Below, one piece after another: positions 7,331 through 15,609 of a DNA stretch of 64,000 bases (positions within the stretch are counted from its first letter, which is position 1; each line of letters starts with the position of its first letter). Made by a program: the position numbers and the translations under genes. The notes under the pieces are model-generated. The model was not told where the DNA came from, did no database searches, and saw only the letters and a program-made list of their open reading frames with translations. This stretch comes from Enterovibrio gelatinilyticus (GTDB lineage: Bacteria > Pseudomonadota > Gammaproteobacteria > Enterobacterales > Vibrionaceae). The DNA lies in the NCBI RefSeq assembly GCF_028683095.1, contig NZ_JAJUBC010000017.1, forward strand, positions 1 through 64,000, read 5' to 3'.

Positions 7331-9787
7331 TTAGATTTTTGCCTGCATGGCTTCTTTCTTATCGCCAGTCATCACGAAGCGAAGCTCACCGCCTGCTTTG
7401 ATTTCACTGTGCTCAAAGGTCAACTCGTTAGAGAGTTCGTTGCCGTTGATGGTGACGGATTTCACGTACTTGTTATGCGGGCTGTTGTTGTCTGCAACGA
7501 TGGTGAACTTGCCACCGTCAACATCGATCGCCACTTCATCAAACAGCGGACGACCAATGGAGTAAGACGGGTCTGCCGGTGAGACTTGGTAGAAGCCCAT
7601 CGCCGACATGATGTACCACGCAGACATCTGGCCGACGTCTTCGTTACCAATCAAGCCCGTCGGCTCGATGGTGTACATTTCAGCCATGATGCGATCGAGG
7701 TATTCTTGGGCTTTCCAAGGCTCGTCAGTCATGTTGTACAGGTAAGGGATGTGGTGCGACGGCTCGTTACCGTGCATGTATTGACCGATGTATCCGGTCA
7801 AATCAGGCAGTTCTTCACCTGTGTTTGATGAACGCGCGGTGAACAACTCATCCAAGTCTTCACGGAAGGCTTTCTCTGGGGTGGTGTCTTTCCCGTTTTC
7901 TTTATCCGCCTTAAAGATTTCTTGCTTTAGACGGGCGAAATCATGCATTGGCTGGAATTTCCACTGCCACGCGTTACCTTCGGTAAAGGCAAACTCATCA
8001 ACGTAGTACGGGTCGAAATCAAGCAGCGGACATTGTTCTTTCATCGTCCCAGAACCAGCAGGCCATTCGACCATCACACATTCGTCTTTACGCTCTTCAT
8101 CGATCGGCTGGTTGAACGCCAATGGCGGCTTGTTTGGTGAGGAACTTGCTGGGTGGTTCTTCGGACGCAAGAAGCCCGTTGATGCATCCCAGTGATGTAG
8201 CCAGTTGTCAGCGCGGGCAAGAAACTCGTCTTGCACCTTCACATCGCCCGCCATACGCGCAATTTCAGAGACCGCCCAGTCACCGTAAGCGAATTCCAAG
8301 GTGTAGGATGCAGAGTTCCAGTAGCCGTGATGAACGAAGCCATTCTCTTCGTATACTTTGACTTGCACCACGTTCGCTGCGCCGATGTTTTGGTCAGGCG
8401 TCCAATCAGGGAACTCGCTTTCTTCGTGGTAGCGCGCTGTAAACTCAGCCGCTTCCAACGCATCTTGCGCATCCACATTCAGCCCTTTCGCCATGGCATC
8501 GGCAATGATAGAAATCGCAGGGAAACCAATCATGGTGCCCGTGTAATGACCTTGCAGTTCCCACTTCGGTAAGATGCCGCCGTCTTTGTACTTGCGGATC
8601 AAATCGTTCGCGTATTCTTCCGCGCGATCAGGGTTAATAATGGTTTGCAGTGGGTGGAAGGCGCGGAACGTATCCCACATGGAGTAGATCGAGTAGTTTG
8701 GCGTATCACCCGCTTCTTTTAGCTCTTGTGTGCGCATTGCACGGTAGGTGCCGTCAACGTCTTGGAACACCATAGGTGCGATGTTGGCGTGGTACATGGC
8801 CGTGTAGAAAATCTCTTTCTGCTCTTCCGTACCGCCCTTCACGGACACTTTTGCTAGCTCGTTGTGCCATGCTTGTTGCGTTTTGGTCAGTACCTTATCA
8901 AAGCCCCATTCAGTGACTTCTGCATCCAAGTTTTTCTTCGCGCCACGCACGCTGGTTGGCGATAGGCCTAGGGTTAGCTCAATCGGTTTATCTGATGGCG
9001 CAAACTCTAGGTAGGCGATGGTCTTGGTGGCTTGGAAAGCATCGTTATCCAGCGAGATTTCCGTTTCCACGCCGTCGATCATGCCCGTCGCTTTCACGAT
9101 AGGTTGATTGAATTTAGCGTAGAAATAGATGTGCTGGTTGTTTGCCCAACCGTCAGAGCTGCGCTTGCCACGTACGGTGTATTCGTCAATGAATTCGATA
9201 TCACCGATTGTGGTGCGGTTGCCCCAGCTTTTATTTAGCGTGTGGTCTAAATCCAGTTTAAGGAACGGCGTGGTGCCATCTTTAAATGTATATTTGTGGT
9301 AACCCACGCGTGGTGATGTGGTTAATTCCACTTTAATATCACCACGGTTTAATTCGACAGAATAATAACCCGCTTCCGCTTTTTCATTTTCTTTATCGAA
9401 GGTGTTATAAGTCGCATTGCTTTTTTCAGTAAATGGCAGAATAAGAATATCACCTAAATCAGTGATACCTGTTCCAGAAAGGTGGGTATGAGAAAAACCA
9501 TAAACAGGAATGTCTTCTTTTTTACCATGATCGAAATAACCTGCCGCTGATCCCCAACCTTCCATTTCCGTGTCAGGAGAAAGCTGCACCATGCCGCCAG
9601 GGTAAACCGCGCCCGGGAAGGTGTGGCCGTCAGCACCCGTGCCAATAAACGGGTCGACATATTTTATCAGCGATTTATTAACCGCTTCGCCCACTAAACC
9701 TGTTTGTGAATTTGAATCAGAATCTGAATTACAACCAGACAGCGCAATAGCAATCACCACCGCTAGCGGTGCTAATGTATGTTTCAT
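7331..9787 (-). CDS. GH92 alpha-1,2-mannosidase-like lipoprotein (2 of 5)
   Basis: This 818-aa copy starts at ATG 9787, with AAGGA 7 bases upstream; an ATG at 9793 overlaps that ribosome site. The signal peptide ends in LSGC with Asn at +2, predicting outer-membrane anchoring. The GH92 motifs are YVDPFIGTGADGHTFPGA, GFSHTHLSGTG, SMWDTFRAFHP, GNEPSHHIPYLYN (Glu about 675) and GNEDVGQMSAWY. An extra segment with two Cys residues (about residues 580-610) lies before the EGNAWQW motif. It is closely related to the neighbouring copies and presumably arose by tandem duplication with divergence of specificity. Confidence 0.93.
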   Translation of the reverse strand: MKHTLAPLAVVIAIALSGCNSDSDSNSQTGLVGEAVNKSLIKYVDPFIGTGADGHTFPGAVYPGGMVQLSPDTEMEGWGSAAGYFDHGKKEDIPVYGFSHTHLSGTGITDLGDILILPFTEKSNATYNTFDKENEKAEAGYYSVELNRGDIKVELTTSPRVGYHKYTFKDGTTPFLKLDLDHTLNKSWGNRTTIGDIEFIDEYTVRGKRSSDGWANNQHIYFYAKFNQPIVKATGMIDGVETEISLDNDAFQATKTIAYLEFAPSDKPIELTLGLSPTSVRGAKKNLDAEVTEWGFDKVLTKTQQAWHNELAKVSVKGGTEEQKEIFYTAMYHANIAPMVFQDVDGTYRAMRTQELKEAGDTPNYSIYSMWDTFRAFHPLQTIINPDRAEEYANDLIRKYKDGGILPKWELQGHYTGTMIGFPAISIIADAMAKGLNVDAQDALEAAEFTARYHEESEFPDWTPDQNIGAANVVQVKVYEENGFVHHGYWNSASYTLEFAYGDWAVSEIARMAGDVKVQDEFLARADNWLHHWDASTGFLRPKNHPASSSPNKPPLAFNQPIDEERKDECVMVEWPAGSGTMKEQCPLLDFDPYYVDEFAFTEGNAWQWKFQPMHDFARLKQEIFKADKENGKDTTPEKAFREDLDELFTARSSNTGEELPDLTGYIGQYMHGNEPSHHIPYLYNMTDEPWKAQEYLDRIMAEMYTIEPTGLIGNEDVGQMSAWYIMSAMGFYQVSPADPSYSIGRPLFDEVAIDVDGGKFTIVADNNSPHNKYVKSVTINGNELSNELTFEHSEIKAGGELRFVMTGDKKEAMQAKI

Positions 9788-9804
9788 TTTCATTCCTTTT
9801 AGAA

Positions 9805-9826
9805 AAAGGGAGAGAACTCTCCCTTT
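9805..9826 (-). promoter_or_regulatory. intercistronic stem-loop in GH92 operon
   Basis: AAAGGGAGA and TCTCCCTTT form a perfect 9-bp stem with a 4-base loop. On the minus strand it is followed by TTTCT and then the Shine-Dalgarno of the next mannosidase. It could act as a weak attenuator or as a 3'-end stabiliser of the upstream message. Confidence 0.65.
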
Positions 9827-9879
9827 AATTTTTTATTATTTGATTTGAGGTAAAACTATTTTGTGTAGAGATGCCGTTA

Positions 9880-12576
9880 TTATTTCGGCATGTGATCCGC
9901 ATGCAAGAATTTACCCACACCAAAATCTGGCGGCGTATTTTCTGGTTGAGAACCCCATTGTTTATTTGGCTCGTCGCCCATTACAAATGACAAGGTGCCA
10001 CCATTCATAATGTCTTCTTGGGTAAGGTAAGTACGCTCGAATACTTCCCCATTCAATGTTGCAGATTGAATGAAGATATTCTCGCGGCTGACATCTTTCG
10101 CTGTCACGGTGAAGGTTTTACCTTCGCCCACATTGATGGTGGCGTTATCAAACAGCGGGGTGCCGATTTCATAAACGCCCGTTGATGCGCTCACTGGGTA
10201 GAAGCCCAATGCACGGAACACAAACCACGCAGACATGGTGCCAAAGTCGTCGTTACCACAAATGCCGTCAGGCGTGTTGTCGTAACACACATTGGTCGCC
10301 GCAGCGATGGCAGCTTGCCCTTTCCAAGGTTGTCCAACGTAGTTGTAGAGGTATGGCACATGGTGATCAGGCTCGTTGCCTTGAACGTGTTGCCCTACGT
10401 TACCTGTGTTAAACACTGGGAACTGGTTGTCGCCTGCGTTGCGGTCTGGGTACGTTGACCAGTATTCGTCCAAACGTTTGGTGAACAGCTCACCGCGTTT
10501 TGCGTCTGGGTTCTGGGTTTTGTCGAACTCGGTCATCAGGTCAATCAGACCATGAATGTCATGTTGAACGCTGAACGAATATTGCCAGCCGTTCGACTCT
10601 GCAAACGCATAGTTGAACATGTCTGGACGCCAGTCTTTATCCACCGCGAGGCCAGTTGCAGGATCAACCCAATCGGCATCAATGAAGTTGCCTTTGGTGT
10701 CACGCGCTTTAAACCAGCCTTTGTATTTCTTGCCGTTAACATCAAATTGCGCCATCCAGTTATTCGAACGGTCAGCAAACTCTTTGTATTCCGGCGCGTC
10801 TTCGCCCATGACGGCTTTGATTGCTTGCGCGATGGTCCAATCGTTGTAGGCATACTCGAGTGAGTATGATGCCGTCCAACTGCTTTCGAACGGTGAATGC
10901 GCCCATAGGTCACCTTTACCGATACGCATCTTCGACGCTTTGTAACCCTTAGTGACGTACTCGTCGATGGAATCAACCGCACTGCCCTTGCGACCGTCTT
11001 TGATCATGGCACTGATCAGACGCTGCTTAATGTCGTCTTGCTGCGCTTGGATAAAGCCCAGTTCATCCATACGCGCATCCAGTGAGCCTTTGGTCAACAC
11101 ATCCGCAATCACAGGGGTTGAGTGCATGCCCATCATCATGCCCGTTTCGTTGCCTTTGAATGTCCATTCTGGCAAACGACCGTGGCGGGTTTTGCCGTTG
11201 TGGTCGACCCAGCTTTCTTCTGCATACGACAGCATGGAAAGCACCACATCTGCCAAGCGGTTTGGCTCAATGATGCTTGAAAGCGGCTGAACAGAACGGT
11301 AGGTATCCCAAAGGGAGAAGGTGTCGTAGCGAACGAAATCGGCTTTGCCATCTTTGTTTGCATCCGCAATGCGGACTTTTTCGATAAGTGGTTCAGAGAC
11401 CACATCACCGTTGGCATTCGTCCCATCAGGGTACGCGCCACGGCCTTGCATCACTTGACGGTAACGACCATCAAGGTCCGAGTGAATGGTTTGCCCCAAG
11501 AAGGCGTGATACATCGCGGTGTAGAAGGTTTGTTTGTATGCCACATCCCCTTCAACCTTGATTTTACCCAGCTCGGTTTCCCACTTCGCCGTGGCGTCTT
11601 TGCGCACTTGGTCGAAGGATTTACCCGCCACTTCCGTCATGTTCAACGACGCACCCGTTTGCGCGTTTTCGCCCACTTCGGTGTTTGAAAGCGCCACTTT
11701 GGCTTCAACCACTAATCCAGATTCAGCCGTATCAAACTCGACATAAGCGCGGGCATATTGGTTGGTGAATTCGGTCGTACCCGCTTTCGCTGGCACATAC
11801 GATTTGGTGTCGCGGTCAAAATATTCAAAGCGAATCGATTTGATTGGCTTATCGAACTCCATCACGAAGAATTCTTTCTGGCTCGCCGCCCAACCATCAG
11901 AGAAACGGTGACCCGATAAGGTGTTAGCGTCTTTATCCCATTCGAAATGCGATTCTGCCGTGTAGTCCCAGTTAATGTTGAAACCCAGGTTCACAATGAT
12001 TTCGGATTTCTCATCTTGCGGGAAGGTATAGCGGTGAACACCCACGCGATCTGACGCGGTCAGCTCGGCTTTGATGTCATAGTCATCTAGGAAAACAGAA
12101 TAGTAACCGGCAGTGGCTTGTTCGTTGCGGTGCTTAAAGCGCGAAGCTTCGAGGTTCAGCTGCGGCGAGCCCTCGTTAAGCATGTAGTCTGAGCGGGAGT
12201 TGATTGGCATCACAAGGATGTCGTTCAAATCCCCTGCGCCTGCGCCAGAAAGGTGAGTGTGAGAGAAGCCTGAAACGCGGTTATCGTTGTAGTAATACCC
12301 AGAGGTGTATTCCCAGCCGTTCGATCCGTTGTTCGGCGACAGTTGCACCATACCGTGTGGCGTTGTCGCACCTGGATACGTGTTACCTAAATTGCCCGTT
12401 CCAATAAATGGATTAACAAAGCGTGTAATGTCCATGTCATCAAACGCAACTGGCACGTTTAATCCCATTTCAATTGCAGATTGCTCAGTGAAAGACATGC
12501 CCTGAGTAGTACAACCCGCCGACCCCAATATTCCTGCTATTACCGCAACACAAAGTAAACTCTTTTTGAATTTCAT
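9880..12576 (-). CDS. GH92 alpha-mannosidase-like lipoprotein (3 of 5)
   Basis: This 898-aa protein is the most divergent of the five. The lipobox is SAGC with Thr at +2. GH92 signatures are VNPFIGTGNLGNTYPGA, GFSHTHLSGAG, SLWDTYRSVQP, GNEPDHHVPYLYN (Glu about 735) and GNDDFGTMSAWF. It has Asp instead of Ser after GNEP, and GNDD instead of GNED. A DxNxDGxxD loop (DANKDGKAD, coded near 11338-11368) sits just before the SLWDTY motif and looks like an EF-hand or dockerin-type calcium loop. Specificity probably differs from copies 1, 2 and 5. Confidence 0.92.
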   Translation of the reverse strand: MKFKKSLLCVAVIAGILGSAGCTTQGMSFTEQSAIEMGLNVPVAFDDMDITRFVNPFIGTGNLGNTYPGATTPHGMVQLSPNNGSNGWEYTSGYYYNDNRVSGFSHTHLSGAGAGDLNDILVMPINSRSDYMLNEGSPQLNLEASRFKHRNEQATAGYYSVFLDDYDIKAELTASDRVGVHRYTFPQDEKSEIIVNLGFNINWDYTAESHFEWDKDANTLSGHRFSDGWAASQKEFFVMEFDKPIKSIRFEYFDRDTKSYVPAKAGTTEFTNQYARAYVEFDTAESGLVVEAKVALSNTEVGENAQTGASLNMTEVAGKSFDQVRKDATAKWETELGKIKVEGDVAYKQTFYTAMYHAFLGQTIHSDLDGRYRQVMQGRGAYPDGTNANGDVVSEPLIEKVRIADANKDGKADFVRYDTFSLWDTYRSVQPLSSIIEPNRLADVVLSMLSYAEESWVDHNGKTRHGRLPEWTFKGNETGMMMGMHSTPVIADVLTKGSLDARMDELGFIQAQQDDIKQRLISAMIKDGRKGSAVDSIDEYVTKGYKASKMRIGKGDLWAHSPFESSWTASYSLEYAYNDWTIAQAIKAVMGEDAPEYKEFADRSNNWMAQFDVNGKKYKGWFKARDTKGNFIDADWVDPATGLAVDKDWRPDMFNYAFAESNGWQYSFSVQHDIHGLIDLMTEFDKTQNPDAKRGELFTKRLDEYWSTYPDRNAGDNQFPVFNTGNVGQHVQGNEPDHHVPYLYNYVGQPWKGQAAIAAATNVCYDNTPDGICGNDDFGTMSAWFVFRALGFYPVSASTGVYEIGTPLFDNATINVGEGKTFTVTAKDVSRENIFIQSATLNGEVFERTYLTQEDIMNGGTLSFVMGDEPNKQWGSQPENTPPDFGVGKFLHADHMPK

Positions 12577-12608
12577 GTTACACCTTCATTTCACTAAAAA
12601 TAGGGAAA

Positions 12609-12630
12609 GGAGATCTACGAATAGATCTCC
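12609..12630 (-). promoter_or_regulatory. intercistronic stem-loop in GH92 operon
   Basis: A perfect 9-bp stem GGAGATCTA / TAGATCTCC has a TTCG tetraloop when read on the minus strand, which makes a very stable RNA hairpin. It lies between two mannosidase genes. T-rich sequence flanks it on the plus-strand side rather than in the direction of transcription. Confidence 0.7.
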
Positions 12631-12644
12631 TGATTTTTTTATTT

Positions 12645-15353
12645 TTACTTTAATGCGTCTTCTTTATTTCCGGTCATGACAAAACTTAATTGCCCGCCCG
12701 CTTTCAAATCCGAGTGCTTAAATGAGAAATTGTTGTTTAGAGGCTTGCCATTAATGGCAACAGATTTCACGTAGATATTCTCTTCGCTGTTGTTTTCCGT
12801 TGTGATGGTGAATGAGCCGCCATCAACGGGGATCACTGCTTTATCGAAGATTGGGCGCGTGATGGTGTAAGACGGATCCGCCGGCGTCACTTGGTAGAAG
12901 CCCAAGGCGTTCATCACATACCACGCCGACATTTGGCCAACGTCTTCATTACCAATCAGGCCTTCTAACGTTGGGTGATAAAACTCATTCATTGCACGGT
13001 CGACAATTTCCTGCGTTTTCCAAGGCTCCGCGGTCCAGTTGTAAATCATCGGCACGTGGTGGTCAGGTTCATTACCCATCACGAATTGGCCGATGTAGCC
13101 GGACATATCGTGAGACTGGCTGGTGTCTGCGTTCGAGTTGGCATTGAACAGCGCATTCAAGTTCGCCAATAGCGCCGCTTTACCCTCTTCTGTCAACGCT
13201 TCTGGTTTGTCGAAGTCCGCACGAATGGTGTTCTGACCCGCCATCACGTTGCCAAGGCCATTGATGCTGTGCGGTGCAAACCATGTCCACTGCCACGAAT
13301 TGCCTTCCGTGAAGTCTTCACCACGGTGTTCAGCACGGTAAGGCCAGAACACATCGTTTTCTGTCAGGCTCTTGCGGTCTTTACAGGCGTTGTAATCCAA
13401 GTCTTGCGGGATAGACAGCGCGAGGTTTTCATCTACACAGTCCGCTTTCAGGTTGTTTGCGAAAACTTTCTCACCATTTTGGTTGTAAACCGGGCGCATA
13501 AAGCCCGTCGCGCCAAGCGATTTACCTTTGCTGTCTAGGAGCTTACCGTAGAATTCAGGGTTGTAATCGAAGTAGTTTTTGAACGCTTCAGAACGTGCCA
13601 TATAGCGCTCAAATGACGCGTCATCACCTGCCAGTTTGGCGATCTGCGCAACGGTCCAGTCGTAGTAGGCATTCTCCAAACCATATGACACAGATTCGTT
13701 CACCAGCCCGTCATATTTATCAACAGCAATCCCGTTCACGTATGCTGGTTTGTCGCCGGCATCCGACGCCCATTTCGCATTCGCAGGAATGTAACCGAGC
13801 GCTTCTTGGTAATTGTTGTGGCGCGTCATGACGGTGAAACGTTTATCGCCAGACCATGCGTCTTTGTAAGGCACCCAGCTGTCGGTTTTATCTAGCGAGA
13901 AGTTGAGCGTGTCGTTCGCCGCTTGAATCGCCAGTTCAAAGTGATCTTGCGTGAAGGCTTCAGGGTGTTTCACCATGATGTCAGCGATAACAGAAACAGC
14001 AGGATGCCCGACCATTTCGCCGGTGTAGTCTGAGTGAAGTTCCCACTTAGGCAGTACACCACCGGTTTTGTATTTGTTCAGCAAATCGTGTGCATATTCC
14101 ACAGCACGTGATTTATCAATGATGGTTTTTAGCGGGTGCGCGGCGCGGAACGTATCCCACATTGAATACACCGAGTAGTTCACCAAACCGTCTTCTGCCT
14201 GATGCACTTTGCCATCCATGCCGCGATATTTACCGTCTACATCTTGGTAAACGAATGGCGCGACATAGGTGCGGTACAGCGAAGTGTAGAACATGGTTTT
14301 ATCGGCTTCTTTGCCGCCTTCCAGTTCAAACTCACCCAAAATTTCAGCCCATGCGATGCGGTTTTTCTCTACCACAGCATCAAAGTTGAAATCGTTTGTA
14401 TCAGCATTCAAGTTATTGATAGCACCTTCAACGCTGGTGCCAGAAATCGCCACTTTCACGGTAATAGGTGCATCACCTTTGCCGAAGTTTAAGTGGGTCA
14501 TCACGTCGTTTGCGCGTTGAGCCAAACGGTCAGCCTCAGGATCTGGTTCACCAGGCATTGGCTGATGTTCTGCGTAACCACGGTAGTCTGCAAGACCAAC
14601 TTCGGTAGCATCAACGGGGCGCAACGTGCTTTCAGAAGCCAGTTTTGCATAAAGATTTTCTTCGACGATAGATTCAGAGAACTCAGCCACAAAGAAAACA
14701 GTCTGCCATTGGCCCCATTCGTTAGAAGTACGCGCACCCACCACGGTAGTGTCGTTCAAACGCTTGTAGTAAATGTTGCGTGAGTGGTTGCCGTAGGTTT
14801 CTAGCAACTCATGTTGTAGGTCGATACGGACTTTACGGTCTTCACCTTTTTTGAAGGTATAACGCTGGAACGCCACACGATCGGTGGCCGTCAATTCCGC
14901 TTTTACGCCCGTCTCTTTTAATTCCACCGAGTAGTAACCGACTTCTGCGGTTTCTGTGTCTTTATTGATGGTTGGTGCGTCAGTGTTAAAGCCTGTGTAT
15001 GGCAAGAAGGCGAAATCATTCAGGTCACCTTTACCCGCACCTGAAATGTGGGTCATGGTAAAACCAGAAAGCAACGCATTGGTTGGGTCATACTCAGAGG
15101 GAGAACCTTTGCCATTCCAACCGTTTGGGTCGAAGTTATCTGGCGACGGTTGGATCATGCCTTCCGGCATAACCGGTGAAGGGTTCACGTTACCCAACCC
15201 TTTCGTGCCGATAAGCGTATCAACGTAATTCAGTACAGAAAGATCAGGCTGCGGCAAGGTGCCGATATGCTCACTTTTATCCGATGAACTGGAATTACAA
15301 CCCGCTAACGCAAAAACGATCGCCATAGAAAGCACAGACTTTTTGTTTATCAT
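12645..15353 (-). CDS. GH92 alpha-mannosidase-like lipoprotein (4 of 5)
   Basis: This protein is 902 aa from ATG 15353. A 33-codon upstream extension lacks signal-peptide character and is rejected. The lipobox is LAGC with Asn at +2. The signatures are YVDTLIGTKGLGNVNPSP (a degenerate first motif lacking the HTFPGA pattern), GFTMTHISGAG, SMWDTFRAAHP, GNEPDHHVPMIYN (Glu about 762) and GNEDVGQMSAWY. Like copy 3 it has GNEPDHH. GFTMTHISGAG replaces the usual GFSHTHLSGTG, which suggests an altered subsite. Insertions near residues 285-310 and 665-710 make it longer than copies 1, 2 and 5. Confidence 0.92.
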   Translation of the reverse strand: MINKKSVLSMAIVFALAGCNSSSSDKSEHIGTLPQPDLSVLNYVDTLIGTKGLGNVNPSPVMPEGMIQPSPDNFDPNGWNGKGSPSEYDPTNALLSGFTMTHISGAGKGDLNDFAFLPYTGFNTDAPTINKDTETAEVGYYSVELKETGVKAELTATDRVAFQRYTFKKGEDRKVRIDLQHELLETYGNHSRNIYYKRLNDTTVVGARTSNEWGQWQTVFFVAEFSESIVEENLYAKLASESTLRPVDATEVGLADYRGYAEHQPMPGEPDPEADRLAQRANDVMTHLNFGKGDAPITVKVAISGTSVEGAINNLNADTNDFNFDAVVEKNRIAWAEILGEFELEGGKEADKTMFYTSLYRTYVAPFVYQDVDGKYRGMDGKVHQAEDGLVNYSVYSMWDTFRAAHPLKTIIDKSRAVEYAHDLLNKYKTGGVLPKWELHSDYTGEMVGHPAVSVIADIMVKHPEAFTQDHFELAIQAANDTLNFSLDKTDSWVPYKDAWSGDKRFTVMTRHNNYQEALGYIPANAKWASDAGDKPAYVNGIAVDKYDGLVNESVSYGLENAYYDWTVAQIAKLAGDDASFERYMARSEAFKNYFDYNPEFYGKLLDSKGKSLGATGFMRPVYNQNGEKVFANNLKADCVDENLALSIPQDLDYNACKDRKSLTENDVFWPYRAEHRGEDFTEGNSWQWTWFAPHSINGLGNVMAGQNTIRADFDKPEALTEEGKAALLANLNALFNANSNADTSQSHDMSGYIGQFVMGNEPDHHVPMIYNWTAEPWKTQEIVDRAMNEFYHPTLEGLIGNEDVGQMSAWYVMNALGFYQVTPADPSYTITRPIFDKAVIPVDGGSFTITTENNSEENIYVKSVAINGKPLNNNFSFKHSDLKAGGQLSFVMTGNKEDALK

Positions 15354-15548
15354 TTTCGACCTATATAGTGTTAGAAACGTATTGGATGATTGTTTTTGGC
15401 GTGATCGAACCCCTGCCGATACCGGAATAAGATTTTTGAATCGCGCTCTCATTATTTATTTGTGAATCGTTTTCATAAAAAAACCACCCGACACTTAAAC
15501 ATGTCCACATTGCTTAAATATCTTTTGGGCGGTTTGTATTACTTTTAT

Positions 15549-15600
15549 TTAATTGAAAGCTGTTGCTTTCAATTAATCCCCCCTCATTTGAATTAGGGGG
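15549..15600 (-). promoter_or_regulatory. double stem-loop between GH92 genes
   Basis: Two hairpins lie downstream of mannosidase 5 and upstream of mannosidase 4: CCCCCT/AGGGGG (15578-15600), and TTAATTGAAAGC/GCTTTCAATTAA (15549-15576, 12 bp, 4-base loop). This is the largest gap in the operon (256 bases), so a promoter for mannosidases 4 to 1 may also be here, but I cannot point to one with confidence. Confidence 0.6.
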
Positions 15601-15609
15601 ATATTAATA

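Noticed and set aside
15354-15452. A longer N-terminus for mannosidase 4
   Set aside because: The extension has no signal-peptide character and would bury the clear lipoprotein signal starting at ATG 15353.
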